A DNA stretch of 64,000 nt from positions 81,307-145,306 of the forward strand of contig NZ_RHLN01000003.1 of assembly GCF_004121075.1 (NCBI RefSeq). The letters are read 5' to 3'. Shown piece after piece: positions 1 to 9,250 of the stretch. Positions within the stretch are counted from its first letter, which is position 1, and each line of letters starts with the position of its first letter. The position numbers and the translations under genes are program-made. The stretch is from Lutibacter sp. HS1-25 (GTDB lineage: Bacteria > Bacteroidota > Bacteroidia > Flavobacteriales > Flavobacteriaceae). Under the pieces are notes generated by a model. It was not told the origin of the DNA. It saw only the letters and a program-made list of their open reading frames with translations, and searched no databases.

Positions 1-1103
1 GAATAATAATTGTTTATCAAAACACTTGGAAACTGACGAATGCCATTATTCCAATAATTTGCAAATGTTGAGTGGGTAAAATTATAAGTACCGCCAATTG
101 TACAAGCCAAAGATACTTGTCCGCTATTATTAATTACTAAGTTTTCTCCCTTAATATTGGTGTTTCTTCCTAAAATTCCAAAATTAGAGCTGTTGTATAT
201 TTGCGTGTTTTTAATAGTTAAAGTAGGGGTAGAGGTGCTACCTATAGAATCCATAATAATACCCGCAGTTGCATTTTTAATAATGGTGTTATTAATGCTA
301 TGGTTTTTACTGCCTGATCGCAGCCAAATACTTCCCCATTGACCAGGAATATTACTTAACTCAGGTTCTAATCTGTCACCTTCAATAATTACTTCGTTAT
401 TTAATTCTCCGTTAATAATAAGTGTTGCGTCTTTGTCTACAATTAATCCTGAATTGTTATGAAAATAAATATTTGCACCAGCTTCAATAGTTAATTTTTT
501 TGTTGAAGGAACAGCGCAATATCCATAAATTACATATGGTTTTTCATTTGTAAAAGTGGTATTGTCTTCTAAATAAAACCCATTTACGGTAATTTCCTTA
601 CCTTCAGCATCAATTCCAATAGGTATGGTTTCTATAAAGCCGTTTGCATCTTTTGAAGGATATAAAAAATAAGCATCTTTAACCAGTGTAACTAATTTGA
701 TATCTTGAAAATACCCACCACCAGAAAACTCGATAGAATCAGTATAAATTGGGTTTGGTACTTTGTTAAAATCGATTGTGGTTTCAATAAAAATATAGAT
801 GCTGTCTTTTGCTGAAATTTCAACGTTTTCAAAATATTTACCCGAAGCTCCATCAACATTTAAGCGATAAAATGAGTTTTCTCCTCTTCCTAATTTAATG
901 GTTGGAATTGAAATATTTTTATTGCCTTTATTGTAAACTTTTAACTGATAAGTACTTGATCCTATATTGGTAAAAACGGTATCTAAATAAACAGTATCTT
1001 TTGAAAACAAAAGTTTCCCCGAACTAAGTTCGGCTGAAAAATCTTCTCTGCATGAAGTTAAAAGCAGTGTTATTGTAATTATAAAAATAGAGCAAAAGCG
1101 CAT
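1..1103 (-). CDS. Lipoprotein with right-handed beta-helix repeats (partial, runs off window start)
   Basis: Open reading frame on the minus strand from an ATG at 1103 with no stop before base 1, so the C-terminus is missing. The first residues are a lipoprotein signal (hydrophobic stretch then LLLTSC, lipidated Cys at residue 18), so the protein is probably anchored in the outer or inner membrane. Residues 25-170 look like beta-rich domains. From about residue 210 there are short repeats typical of a parallel beta-helix (for example 'IEAGANIYFHNNSGLIVDKD' then 'LIINGELNNEVIIEGD'), as in right-handed beta-helix proteins common in Bacteroidetes. No catalytic residues can be assigned, so the function is unknown. 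It lies downstream of the glutaminyl cyclase gene but is separated from it by a strong hairpin. Confidence 0.75.
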   Translation of the reverse strand, partial: MRFCSIFIITITLLLTSCREDFSAELSSGKLLFSKDTVYLDTVFTNIGSSTYQLKVYNKGNKNISIPTIKLGRGENSFYRLNVDGASGKYFENVEISAKDSIYIFIETTIDFNKVPNPIYTDSIEFSGGGYFQDIKLVTLVKDAYFLYPSKDANGFIETIPIGIDAEGKEITVNGFYLEDNTTFTNEKPYVIYGYCAVPSTKKLTIEAGANIYFHNNSGLIVDKDATLIINGELNNEVIIEGDRLEPELSNIPGQWGSIWLRSGSKNHSINNTIIKNATAGIIMDSIGSTSTPTLTIKNTQIYNSSNFGILGRNTNIKGENLVINNSGQVSLACTIGGTYNFTHSTFANYWNNGIRQFPSVLINNYY

Positions 1104-1155
1104 TTGTAAGTTTTTGTAAATATAAAAAATATTAGAGATAAAAATACCAGATAAA

Positions 1156-1193
1156 ATGCGCATATAAATTAATTTTAAAATTTATATGCGCAT
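1156..1193 (-). terminator. Perfect 15-bp hairpin downstream of glutaminyl cyclase gene
   Basis: Arms 1156-1170 and 1179-1193 are exact inverted repeats with an 8-base loop. Each arm carries the self-palindromic octamer ATGCGCAT. It lies 23 bases after the stop of the minus-strand gene at 1216-2253. The T-tract on the minus strand is short (TTTTATC), so this may be a terminator or a protein-binding palindrome. Confidence 0.6.
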
Positions 1194-1215
1194 TGGTAAA
1201 TTTTATTTAAAAGGT

Positions 1216-2253
1216 TTATTGTTTTTTAAATAGCTCAATTTCATACAACTTACCCCAATGTTTACCAGTTACAAATAATCGGTTATTTTCTTTGTCGTAG
1301 GCTATACCATTTAAAACATCGTCGTGTTCTTCTAAATTTTGTTCTTTCAAAATTAAATCTTTTAAACTGTTTAAATTTGCAACTCCTTCAACTTTTCCAT
1401 TGGTTGGATTTACAATTAAGATAGAATTTTGTTGCCACACATTGGCATATATCATTCCATTTACATATTCAAGTTCGTTTAAATTTTCAACTTTTCGTGT
1501 ATCGGTATAAGCTTCAATATAGCTTTCTTCAACCAAAGTTTCAGGATTTAAAAACCAAATATTTTCAGTACCATCAGTTTTAATAATTTGTTTGTTGTTA
1601 TGTGTAAGTCCCCAACCTTCGCGACTTTTGGTATATTTAAATTCTCCTTCTTTTTCAAAAGTGTCTAAATTGTATATAAAGCCAAGGCCACCTTTCCAGG
1701 TTAGTTGGTAAATTTTGTTGTTAAAAATAGTTATGCCTTCTCCAAAATATTTTGCATCTAAATCTTTTTGTTGTAAAACTTTTCCAGTTGTTAAATCTAC
1801 TTTTCTAATAGATGATTCACCATTTCGTCCAGTGCCTTCATATAAAAAACCATTATAATATTCTAAGCCTTGCGTGTAGGCACCTTTGTCGTGTGGATAG
1901 GTATTTACAATTTTGTACGAATAAATAGCTGGAGGCGTATCTGCCATAATATAAATTGGGCTTGTTACTTTTTCAGTTTTATGATCATAAAAAACAAGAG
2001 CATTAATTGTGTGCTTTCCTAATTTGTAATCTTTAACATTTAAAGTAGCAGTATTGTTTGTGCTTTTTATTTTTGTATTTCCTATTGAAAATTGAACAGA
2101 ATCGATTGGTTTATTACCTTTTTCTGAAATTGAAATGGTTAATTCTTGATTAGATTGAATTTTTTTAGGTGCATTTAATATAAATTTGTACTCACTTTTA
2201 CATGAAATTACTGCTAGAAATAGGGTAAAACCTAGAAAATATTTGTGTAACAT
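1216..2253 (-). CDS. Glutaminyl-peptide cyclotransferase (glutamine cyclotransferase family lipoprotein)
   Basis: 345 residues. The family cyclises N-terminal glutamine of peptides to pyroglutamate, releasing ammonia. The N-terminus is a lipoprotein signal (FLAVISC, Cys at 18), so it acts outside the cytoplasm. Residues about 20-105 form an N-terminal beta domain. Residues about 115-345 match the five-bladed beta-propeller of plant/bacterial type glutamine cyclotransferases, with the characteristic stretches 'YTQGLEYYNGFLYEGTGRNG', 'GEGITIFNNKIYQLTWK' and 'LNELEYVNGMIYANVW'. The C-terminal 'VLNGIAYDKENNRLFVTGKH' is also typical. It appears monocistronic, flanked by hairpins. Family assignment is firm; the natural substrate is unknown. 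Confidence 0.9.
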   Translation of the reverse strand: MLHKYFLGFTLFLAVISCKSEYKFILNAPKKIQSNQELTISISEKGNKPIDSVQFSIGNTKIKSTNNTATLNVKDYKLGKHTINALVFYDHKTEKVTSPIYIMADTPPAIYSYKIVNTYPHDKGAYTQGLEYYNGFLYEGTGRNGESSIRKVDLTTGKVLQQKDLDAKYFGEGITIFNNKIYQLTWKGGLGFIYNLDTFEKEGEFKYTKSREGWGLTHNNKQIIKTDGTENIWFLNPETLVEESYIEAYTDTRKVENLNELEYVNGMIYANVWQQNSILIVNPTNGKVEGVANLNSLKDLILKEQNLEEHDDVLNGIAYDKENNRLFVTGKHWGKLYEIELFKKQ

Positions 2254-2304
2254 AACTTAATTAAGTTTTTTTGAAAGATTTATGTAAATAAAATAAATTA
2301 TTTG

Positions 2305-2334
2305 TTTGAAGTTTCAAAAATATAGTTAAATTTG
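2305..2334 (+). promoter_or_regulatory. Bacteroidetes sigma-A type promoter of rpmE2
   Basis: TTTG at 2305-2308 and TAAATTTG at 2327-2334, with an 18-base spacer. This matches the Bacteroidetes -33/-7 consensus and leaves a leader of about 33 bases before the ATG at 2374. Confidence 0.7.
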
Positions 2335-2373
2335 CAGTCTTAAAAATAAAAACAGCATTAAAACGAGTTTACG

Positions 2374-2625
2374 ATGAGAAAAGGTATACACCCAGAAAAT
2401 TATAGAATGGTAGCATTTAAAGATATGTCTAATGAAGATGTGTTTTTAACTCGTTCAACAGTAAATACTAAAGAAACTTTAGAAGTTGACGGTGTTGAAT
2501 ATCCTTTAGTAAAATTAGAGATTTCAAGAACATCACATCCTTTTTATACAGGTAAATCTAAATTAATTGATACTGCAGGACGTATTGACAAGTTCAAATC
2601 TAAATATGCTAAATTTAAAAAATAA
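2374..2625 (+). CDS. rpmE2: 50S ribosomal protein L31 type B
   Basis: 83 residues, the usual length for type B L31 (bL31). It begins [10 protein letters not shown] and contains [10 protein letters not shown] and '[20 protein letters not shown]', all typical of the family. It lacks the CxxC zinc motif of type A L31, so it is the zinc-independent form. It binds the large subunit near the 5S rRNA and the bridge to the small subunit. Single gene with its own promoter and a strong terminator 22 bases after the stop. Confidence 0.97.
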   Translation: MRKGIHPENYRMVAFKDMSNEDVFLTRSTVNTKETLEVDGVEYPLVKLEISRTSHPFYTGKSKLIDTAGRIDKFKSKYAKFKK

Positions 2626-2644
2626 GCATATTGTTACACTATAT

Positions 2645-2676
2645 AAAAAAGCCTTAACTTTTGTTAAGGCTTTTTT
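2645..2676 (+). terminator. Rho-independent terminator after rpmE2 (bidirectional shape)
   Basis: Stem GCCTTAAC (2651-2658) / GTTAAGGC (2663-2670), loop TTTT, followed by six T. Six A precede the stem, so it could also serve the converging minus-strand HAD gene. Confidence 0.9.
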
Positions 2677-2798
2677 ATTGTTTGATATTTTATAAACTTT
2701 TCTACTTTAAAAATTGTAGTATTTTAATGCTTAATGCCAAAAATGCACAAACAATTTACTTAGTAAAGTTGACTTAAGAACTTTTGTGATAAGCTTTT

Positions 2799-3266
2799 TT
2801 AATTTCTTAAAGTCGCAATTAATTTTTTGGGAGTTAAAAGCAATTCAAAAGCATTGTGAATGTTTTTACAAATAATATCTGCATTTATTAAAGTTGAAGT
2901 GCAAATACCTTCGTTTTCTAATATTCCAACGCCTACAATAGCTTCTTTTAGCATTAATTGATCGTTTCTGCCATTTCCAAAGGCAACTGTATTTAAAGGG
3001 TTTAATTCTTTTAAAATGGCCAATTTTTGTTCACTTTGATTTTCACTTGAAATTTTTATAATCTCACAATTTAGGTGTTTTAATTGGTTTTCAACAGTAT
3101 CAAATGTATCGGCAGTAATTACATATATTTTGATGCTTTTTGATAGTTTATTGATAAGCAAATCCATATCATAAATCAATTCACCATTGTTTGCGATTGT
3201 TCCGTTAAAGTCGCAAAGTAAATTTTTGATTTCAATTTTTTTATATCCTGGGATATCTATTGTCAT
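2799..3266 (-). CDS. HAD-superfamily phosphatase, soluble P-type ATPase-like
   Basis: 155 residues. Small haloacid-dehalogenase type hydrolase without a cap insertion. Motif I is DFNGTIA near residue 19; the usual second Asp is Asn, as in the 'soluble P-type ATPase' subgroup (COG4087-like). Motif II is the Thr in 'YVITADT' (about residue 51), and motif III/IV is 'AFGNGRNDQLMLKEA' (about residues 95-109), matching the GDGxND loop of P-type ATPases. Expected to be a cytoplasmic Mg-dependent phosphatase of unknown substrate. It lies downstream of the pyruvate dehydrogenase genes but behind a terminator, so it is probably transcribed separately. Confidence 0.8.
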   Translation of the reverse strand: MTIDIPGYKKIEIKNLLCDFNGTIANNGELIYDMDLLINKLSKSIKIYVITADTFDTVENQLKHLNCEIIKISSENQSEQKLAILKELNPLNTVAFGNGRNDQLMLKEAIVGVGILENEGICTSTLINADIICKNIHNAFELLLTPKKLIATLRN

Positions 3267-3292
3267 ATTTTGTTATTTTAAAACTAGGGTTT

Positions 3293-3324
3293 AAAAAAAC
3301 CCATTGTGAAAACAATGGGTTTTT
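3293..3324 (-). terminator. Terminator of the pyruvate dehydrogenase operon
   Basis: Stem AACCCATTGT / ACAATGGGTT with loop GAAA (3308-3311). On the minus strand it is followed by seven T. It lies 20 bases after the aceF stop. Confidence 0.88.
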
Positions 3325-3344
3325 AAATATTTTGAAGCTAAATG

Positions 3345-5009
3345 TTAAGCTAACATAGCAACTGGATTCTCAATATACTGTTTTAAGGTATTCATAAAAG
3401 CAGCACCTACAGCACCATCAATAGTTCTGTGGTCACAAGCTAAAGTTAATGTCATTACATTTCCAACAACAATTTCTCCTTTTTTAACAACAGGTTTTTG
3501 TTTAATTCCACCAACAGATAAAATTGCTGAGTTAGGTTGGTTGATAATAGAAGTAAAATGATCTACACCAAACATACCTAAATTAGAAACTGTAAAAGTA
3601 GAACCCGACATTTCAGCAGGTGTTAATTTTTTGTTTTTAGCTTTGATTGCTAAATCTTTTATTTCAGCACCAATTTGAGTTAAACTCTTAGAATCTGTAA
3701 AAGGAATTACAGGAACTACCAAGCCATCTTCAATAGCAACAGCTACACCAATAGAGATGTGATTGTTGTAGATAGTTTGTTCGTTTGTCCACTCAGTATT
3801 AATTTGTGGGTGCGATTTTAATGCCATAGCACAAGCTTTTACAACTAAGTCATTAAAAGATATTTTTGTATCTGGTAATGCATTGATTGTTTCTCTAGAT
3901 GCAATAGCATTGTCCATGTCAATTTCCATTGTCACAGTAAAGTTTACTGCAGTAGTTTGAGAATTGTCAAGCGCTTTAACAATTGCTTTACGCATTTGAG
4001 AATTTTTCACTTCAGTTCTACTGATTTCTCCAGCAGGAGCAGCAACAACAGTTGCAGCAGCAACAGCAGTTTCAACAACAGGATTGTAATTTTCAATATC
4101 TGTTTTTACAATTCTACCACCTTCTCCAGTACCAACAACTTTTGCTAAGTTTATTCCTTTTTCTTCAGCTAAAACTCTTGCAAGAGGAGAAGCTACAATA
4201 CGTCCATTTTCAGAATTAATTGCGCTTACTTTTTTAGTAGCTGTTGTATTTGCATTATTTGTGGTTGTTGTAGGATTCTTTTTTTCTACTACAAATTCTG
4301 TAGGAGCTTGTTCTTTAGGTGCAGCAGCTACAGGAGCAGCAGCAACAGAACCAAATCCAGCTACAACAGCAGTTACATCTGTTCCAGCTTCACCAATAAT
4401 GGCTAATAAAGAATCTACAGGAGCATTTTCACCTTCTTGTAAACCAACATATAACAATGTTCCTTCATTAAAAGATTCAAATTCCATTGTGGCTTTGTCA
4501 GTTTCAATTTCAGCAAGGATATCACCTTCAGAAACTTTGTCACCAACTTTTTTCAACCATGAAGCTACAGTACCATCTGTCATAGTATCACTTAAACGAG
4601 GCATTGTAACAACAGTAATATTATCTGGAACTACAAAAGCTTCAGCAGCAGGTGCAGTTTCAGTTTTAGCAGGAGCAGCATCAGTTTTTTCAGCAGCAAC
4701 AGGTGCTGGAGTTTCTTCTTTTGCAGTTGTTTTGGTAGCACCTCCGGCTAACAATGCAGAAATATCTTCACCTTGTTCACCTATAATTGCTAATAAGCTA
4801 TCAACAGGAGCTGTTTCCCCTTCTTGCAATCCAATATGTAATAAGTAACCTTCGTTAAAAGATTCAAATTCCATTGTAGCTTTGTCAGTTTCAATTTGAG
4901 CAAGGATATCTCCTTCTTCAATTTTATCCCCTACTTTTTTTAACCACTGTGCTACAACTCCTTCAGTCATTGTATCACTTAAACGGGGCATTGTAATAAT
5001 TTCTGCCAT
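3345..5009 (-). CDS. aceF: Pyruvate dehydrogenase E2, dihydrolipoamide acetyltransferase
   Basis: 554 residues. It transfers acetyl groups from lipoamide to CoA in the pyruvate dehydrogenase complex. Two lipoyl domains are visible, each with the IETDKATMEFES signature; the lipoylated lysines are about K42 and K171. They are joined by Ala/Pro/Thr-rich flexible linkers (about 90-125 and 220-265). A peripheral subunit-binding domain follows ('ASPLARVLAEEKGINL...GTGEGGRIVKTDIE', about 270-308). The catalytic domain runs from about 325 to the end, with active-site DHRTIDG at about 526-532. The ATG immediately follows the stop of pdhA, so the two genes are translationally coupled. E3 and E1 beta are not next to it. 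Confidence 0.96.
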   Translation of the reverse strand: MAEIITMPRLSDTMTEGVVAQWLKKVGDKIEEGDILAQIETDKATMEFESFNEGYLLHIGLQEGETAPVDSLLAIIGEQGEDISALLAGGATKTTAKEETPAPVAAEKTDAAPAKTETAPAAEAFVVPDNITVVTMPRLSDTMTDGTVASWLKKVGDKVSEGDILAEIETDKATMEFESFNEGTLLYVGLQEGENAPVDSLLAIIGEAGTDVTAVVAGFGSVAAAPVAAAPKEQAPTEFVVEKKNPTTTTNNANTTATKKVSAINSENGRIVASPLARVLAEEKGINLAKVVGTGEGGRIVKTDIENYNPVVETAVAAATVVAAPAGEISRTEVKNSQMRKAIVKALDNSQTTAVNFTVTMEIDMDNAIASRETINALPDTKISFNDLVVKACAMALKSHPQINTEWTNEQTIYNNHISIGVAVAIEDGLVVPVIPFTDSKSLTQIGAEIKDLAIKAKNKKLTPAEMSGSTFTVSNLGMFGVDHFTSIINQPNSAILSVGGIKQKPVVKKGEIVVGNVMTLTLACDHRTIDGAVGAAFMNTLKQYIENPVAMLA

Positions 5010-6002
5010 CTATCTATGTTTTAAAAATGGATAATCTTGTTGATCATACACCATATCGTATAATTGTTGAGCTTCTGGGAATGGAGACTCCTCAGCGAAT
5101 TTTTGACATTCATCAACTTTAGCTTTAACTTCTTTGTCCCATTCTTTAACTTCTTTTTCTGTAGCGTATTTTTTCTTATAAATAACATCTAACACTTGAG
5201 TAATTGGGTCAATTTTACGATATTCATCCACTTCATCTTTTGTTCTGTAGTGTTGAGCGTCACTCATTGAGTGTCCTCTATATCTGTAAGTTTTAATATC
5301 TAATAATGTAGGTCCGTCACCTCTTCTTGCTCTTTCAATAGCTTCTTCCATTGCTTCAGCAACTTTAATAGGATTCATTCCATCAACTGGCCCACAAGGC
5401 ATTTCGTAACCTAAACCAAGTTTCCAAATATCTTCGTGGTTTGCAGTACGACTTACTGAAGTTCCCATTGCGTATCCATTGTTTTCACAAATAAACACAA
5501 CAGGTAATTTCCAGGTAATAGCCATGTTAAAAGTTTCGTGTAAAGAACCTTGACGCGCAGCACCATCACCAAAATAGGTTAATGTTACACCGTCTCTACC
5601 AAAATATTTGTCAGCAAAAGCCAAACCAGCACCTAAAGGTATTTGTCCACCTACAATTCCGTGACCACCATAAAAATTATGTTTAGGAGAGAAAATATGC
5701 ATAGATCCCCCCATACCTTTTGATGTTCCTGTAACCTTACCTAACAGTTCAGCCATAATTCTTTTAGGATCTTCTCCTAATCCAATTGGTTGAACGTGAT
5801 TACGGTATGCTGTAATCATCTTGTCATTTTTACCCATTACGTGTAATGCACCAGCTAGTACTGCTTCCTGACCATTGTACAAATGTAGAAATCCACGAAC
5901 TTTTTGTTGAATATAAAGAGCCGCTAATTTATCTTCGAATTTTCTCCAAAAAAGCATGTCTTTATACCAATTGATATAGGTTTCTTTAGTGATTTTTTTC
6001 AT
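5010..6002 (-). CDS. pdhA: Pyruvate dehydrogenase E1 component, alpha subunit
   Basis: 330 residues. Thiamine-diphosphate enzyme decarboxylating pyruvate and acetylating the E2 lipoyl group. The ThDP/Mg motif starts GDGAARQGSLHE (G145) and ends ENN (N174-N175). 'RYRGHSMSDAQHYR' is the conserved loop near the active-site entrance. It is the first gene of a two-gene operon with aceF; no spacer separates them. A possible -7 box (TACTTTTG) lies 35-42 bases upstream. The matching E1 beta gene is not in the window, as is common in Flavobacteriaceae. Confidence 0.96.
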   Translation of the reverse strand: MKKITKETYINWYKDMLFWRKFEDKLAALYIQQKVRGFLHLYNGQEAVLAGALHVMGKNDKMITAYRNHVQPIGLGEDPKRIMAELLGKVTGTSKGMGGSMHIFSPKHNFYGGHGIVGGQIPLGAGLAFADKYFGRDGVTLTYFGDGAARQGSLHETFNMAITWKLPVVFICENNGYAMGTSVSRTANHEDIWKLGLGYEMPCGPVDGMNPIKVAEAMEEAIERARRGDGPTLLDIKTYRYRGHSMSDAQHYRTKDEVDEYRKIDPITQVLDVIYKKKYATEKEVKEWDKEVKAKVDECQKFAEESPFPEAQQLYDMVYDQQDYPFLKHR

Positions 6003-6036
6003 TATGATTATAGGATATTTGATTTATATCGAAATG

Positions 6037-6044
6037 CAAAAGTA
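6037..6044 (-). promoter_or_regulatory. Putative -7 element of the pdhA-aceF operon
   Basis: On the minus strand this reads TACTTTTG followed by CA, matching TAnnTTTG. No clear TTTG -33 box is present, so the promoter is only half supported. Confidence 0.45.
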
Positions 6045-6206
6045 CTATTTTGAGCGATAGTAAAAAAGGAACTGCTTATATTTTTTATGTTAATATTACT
6101 GGTTTACCAATTATTGAAATTTTTCCTATTTTTTTGAATGAATGAAATTTTTAATGCAGTTGAATTAAGAAAACTGTAATTTTTGAAATTTAATTTATTT
6201 TGAAAT

Positions 6207-6238
6207 TAAAAAGCCCCACGTATTTGTGAGGCTTTTTT
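6207..6238 (-). terminator. Terminator of gcvP
   Basis: On the minus strand GCCTCAC / GTGGGGC pair (one G-U) around a 6-base loop and run into TTTTT. It lies about 30 bases after the gcvP stop at 6267. Confidence 0.85.
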
Positions 6239-6266
6239 AGTGTAATATGCGTTAAAAACGCTTAAA

Positions 6267-9113
6267 TTAATTGATATAATCTTCAATAGGATTGCAAGAA
6301 CAAATTAAATTTCGATCTCCATAAGCATCATCAACTCTTCTAACTGATGGCCAAAATTTATTTTCTTTAATATATGGTAAAGGAAAAGCAGCTTGCTCAC
6401 GTGTGTATGGGAAATTCCATTCATTAGCAGTTAACATTTCTTGTGTATGCGGTGCATTTTTTAAAGCACTATTTACATCGCCACTTTCCATAGCATCAAT
6501 TTCACCTTTTATGCTTATTAAAGCATCGCAAAAACGATCTAATTCTGCTTTGTTTTCACTTTCTGTAGGTTCAATCATAAGTGTTCCAGCTACTGGAAAA
6601 GAAACTGTTGGCGCGTGGTATCCGTAATCCATCAAACGTTTAGCAACATCTGTAACTTCAATACCCTTTGCTTTAAATTCTCTAAAATCTACAATCATTT
6701 CATGTGCAGCAAAACCATTTTCTCCAGCATATAAAATTTTGTAATGTTTTTCTAAACGAGCTTTTACATAATTGGCATTTAAAATGGCATAAATTGTAGC
6801 CTCTTTTAAGCCGTTTGTACCCAACATTTTAATATAGCTATATGAAATTAGCAATACCAATGCCGATCCCCAAGGTGCCGATGAAACAGCTGTAATAGGA
6901 GTTGCTCCGCCAGTTGGAATGATTGGGTTTGAAGGTAAAAATGGAGCTAAATGTTCTACCACACAAATAGGGCCAACGCCAGGACCGCCACCTCCGTGAG
7001 GTATTGCAAATGTTTTGTGTAAGTTTAAATGACAAACGTCTGCTCCAATAGTTGCAGGATTTGTTAAACCCACCTGCGCATTCATATTGGCGCCATCCAT
7101 ATATACTTGTCCGCCACGTTGGTGAATAATTTCAGTAATTTCTTTAATAGTACTTTCAAAAACACCGTGGGTAGATGGATAAGTAACCATTAAACAAGCT
7201 AAATTATCTTTGTATAATTCGGCTTTTTCACGTAAATCTTCCACGTCAATATTTCCTTTTTCGGTAGATTTTGTTACTACAACTTCCATACCAGCCATAA
7301 CTGCTGAAGCTGGGTTGGTACCGTGAGCCGAAGCCGGAATTAAACAAATATTTCTATGGTGATCGCCTTTAGATTCGTGGTAAGCTTTGATAACCAACAA
7401 ACCTGCATACTCGCCTTGCGCACCTGAATTTGGTTGTAAGGAAGTAGCATAAAAACCAGTAATTTCATTTAAAGCAGCTTCCAATCCTTTAAAAACTTCT
7501 TGATAACCTTGTGCTTGTTCAACAGGTACAAATGGATGCATAACACCCCATTGTGGCCAGCTTAAAGGCAACATTTCAGTCGCTGCATTTAATTTCATAG
7601 TACAAGAACCCAAAGAAATCATTGAGTGGTTTAACGATAAATCTTTTCGTTCTAATTTTTTAATATAACGCATCATTTCAGTTTCTGAATGGTAGTTTTC
7701 AAAAACTTCATTGGTCATAAAAGTAGAGGTGCGTTTTAAATTTTCGGGTAAGTTATTTTCTTTAACTTCATTAAAAGAAATTGTATTTTTTCCTTCAGCA
7801 ATGGCTAAAATTTCTAAAATTTCATTTACATCACTTAAAGTTGAAGTCTCGTTGATAGATATACTTACAAGTTTTGTTGATGGGTAATAAAAATTAATAC
7901 CTTTATTTTCTGCGATTTCTTTTACTGTTGAAGTGTTTGAAACTTCAATAGTTAAGGTATCAAAATAAGTACAGTTTAATTGTTTTAAGCCTAATTTTAA
8001 AATTCCTTCATTTAAAGTAGTTGTTAAATTCTGAATTTTAGTTGCAATGTATTTTAAACCTTTTGGTCCGTGAAAAACACCGTACATACCAGCCATAACA
8101 GCCAATAAAACTTGAGCGGTACAAATATTTGAAGTTGCTTTTTCACGTTTAATATGTTGTTCTCTGGTTTGTAAAGCCATACGCAAAGCACGGTTTCCGT
8201 CTTTATCTTGGGTTACACCAATAATTCTTCCAGGTAGTGTACGTTTGTAAATTTCTTTTGTAGCAAAATAACCTGCATGTGGACCTCCATATCCCATAGG
8301 AATTCCAAAACGTTGTGTAGTTCCTACAACAACATCGGCTCCCCATTCTCCAGGAGGAACTAAATTTGCCAAACTTAATAAATCGGCTGCAACGGCAATT
8401 TTAGCATCTACACTTTTTGCTTTTTCAACAAAAGCACTGTAATTATGAACCTGACCATTTTTTGATGGATATTGCAAAATTGCGCCATAAACATTTTGGT
8501 TGAATTCAAATTTTTGGAAATCTCCAATAATCAACTCAATTCCTAAAGGAATGGCTCTGGTTTTTAAAACATCAATGGTTTGTGGTAATACTTCATCAGA
8601 AACAAAAAACTGAACAGCATTTGCCTTTTTTTGTTCTTTAGTACGGTTGTTTAACAACATAGTCATTGCCTCACCAGCGGCAGTACCTTCGTCTAATAAC
8701 GAAGCATTTGCCAACTCCATACCAGTAAGCTCGGTAACCATAGTTTGGTAATTTAACAAAGCCTCTAAACGACCTTGCGCAATTTCAGCTTGGTAAGGTG
8801 TGTAAGCAGTGTACCATCCCGGATTTTCTAAAATATTGCGTTGAATTACACCTGGCACTATGGTTGGATGGTATCCTAAACCGATATAATTTTTGAATAA
8901 TTTATTTTTTGCGGCCAATGATTGAATATGACTCATGTATTCATATTCGCTCATAGCGATTGGTAAATTAAGATTGTTTTTTAGTCGAATATCTGCAGGA
9001 ATGGTTTGGTCAATTAAAGTTTCTACTGATGAAACTCCAATTGTTTTTATCATTTCTTCAACCCCTTTCTCACGAGGTCCAACGTGTCTTAAAACAAAAG
9101 AATCTGTTCTCAT
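6267..9113 (-). CDS. gcvP: Glycine dehydrogenase (decarboxylating), P protein of the glycine cleavage system
   Basis: 948 residues, the full single-chain form (alpha-beta fusion). It decarboxylates glycine with PLP and transfers aminomethyl to lipoyl-GcvH. The N-terminal half has the family start 'FVLRHVGPREKGVEEM' and 'YTPYQAEIAQGRLEALLNYQ'. The C-terminal half holds the PLP lysine in 'HLNLHKTFAIPHGGGGPGVG', preceded by 'VYMDGANMNAQVGL'. It is transcribed alone from a good promoter in the divergent region shared with the UbiA-like gene. No gcvT or gcvH lies nearby and no glycine-riboswitch-sized leader exists (the leader is only about 25-30 bases). Confidence 0.98.
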   Translation of the reverse strand: MRTDSFVLRHVGPREKGVEEMIKTIGVSSVETLIDQTIPADIRLKNNLNLPIAMSEYEYMSHIQSLAAKNKLFKNYIGLGYHPTIVPGVIQRNILENPGWYTAYTPYQAEIAQGRLEALLNYQTMVTELTGMELANASLLDEGTAAGEAMTMLLNNRTKEQKKANAVQFFVSDEVLPQTIDVLKTRAIPLGIELIIGDFQKFEFNQNVYGAILQYPSKNGQVHNYSAFVEKAKSVDAKIAVAADLLSLANLVPPGEWGADVVVGTTQRFGIPMGYGGPHAGYFATKEIYKRTLPGRIIGVTQDKDGNRALRMALQTREQHIKREKATSNICTAQVLLAVMAGMYGVFHGPKGLKYIATKIQNLTTTLNEGILKLGLKQLNCTYFDTLTIEVSNTSTVKEIAENKGINFYYPSTKLVSISINETSTLSDVNEILEILAIAEGKNTISFNEVKENNLPENLKRTSTFMTNEVFENYHSETEMMRYIKKLERKDLSLNHSMISLGSCTMKLNAATEMLPLSWPQWGVMHPFVPVEQAQGYQEVFKGLEAALNEITGFYATSLQPNSGAQGEYAGLLVIKAYHESKGDHHRNICLIPASAHGTNPASAVMAGMEVVVTKSTEKGNIDVEDLREKAELYKDNLACLMVTYPSTHGVFESTIKEITEIIHQRGGQVYMDGANMNAQVGLTNPATIGADVCHLNLHKTFAIPHGGGGPGVGPICVVEHLAPFLPSNPIIPTGGATPITAVSSAPWGSALVLLISYSYIKMLGTNGLKEATIYAILNANYVKARLEKHYKILYAGENGFAAHEMIVDFREFKAKGIEVTDVAKRLMDYGYHAPTVSFPVAGTLMIEPTESENKAELDRFCDALISIKGEIDAMESGDVNSALKNAPHTQEMLTANEWNFPYTREQAAFPLPYIKENKFWPSVRRVDDAYGDRNLICSCNPIEDYIN

Positions 9114-9145
9114 TTAGTGTAATTAGTAGGTGAATTTTAGGTTGA

Positions 9146-9174
9146 CAAAAATACGTAAAATACAAGTATTCAAA
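9146..9174 (-). promoter_or_regulatory. Promoter of gcvP
   Basis: Minus strand: TTTG at 9174-9171 and TATTTTTG at 9153-9146, with a 17-base spacer. Close match to the Bacteroidetes consensus, about 33 bases from the gcvP ATG. Confidence 0.72.
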
Positions 9175-9217
9175 TACTATTTTTATTACATATTGTAATA
9201 TTTTGTTAACCATTTTA

Positions 9218-9246
9218 TTTGTTCGTTGGTCAATTGGCTACATTTG
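9218..9246 (+). promoter_or_regulatory. Promoter immediately upstream of the UbiA-like gene
   Basis: TTTG at 9218-9221 and TACATTTG at 9239-9246, with a 17-base spacer. Only four bases separate the -7 box from the ATG at 9251, so the predicted transcript start is at or next to the start codon (see findings). Confidence 0.6.
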
Positions 9247-9250
9247 CCAA

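Noticed and set aside
157..342. 61-codon hydrophobic frame on the plus strand
   Set aside because: Antisense of the partial beta-helix lipoprotein gene.
4261..4848. Long open frame (195 codons) on the strand opposite aceF
   Set aside because: It is the antisense of the Ala/Pro/Thr-rich lipoyl region; low-complexity Ala and Ser translation and no promoter or start signal.
9114..9250. Possible glycine riboswitch before gcvP
   Set aside because: The leader between promoter and ATG is only about 30 bases, too short for any known glycine aptamer.
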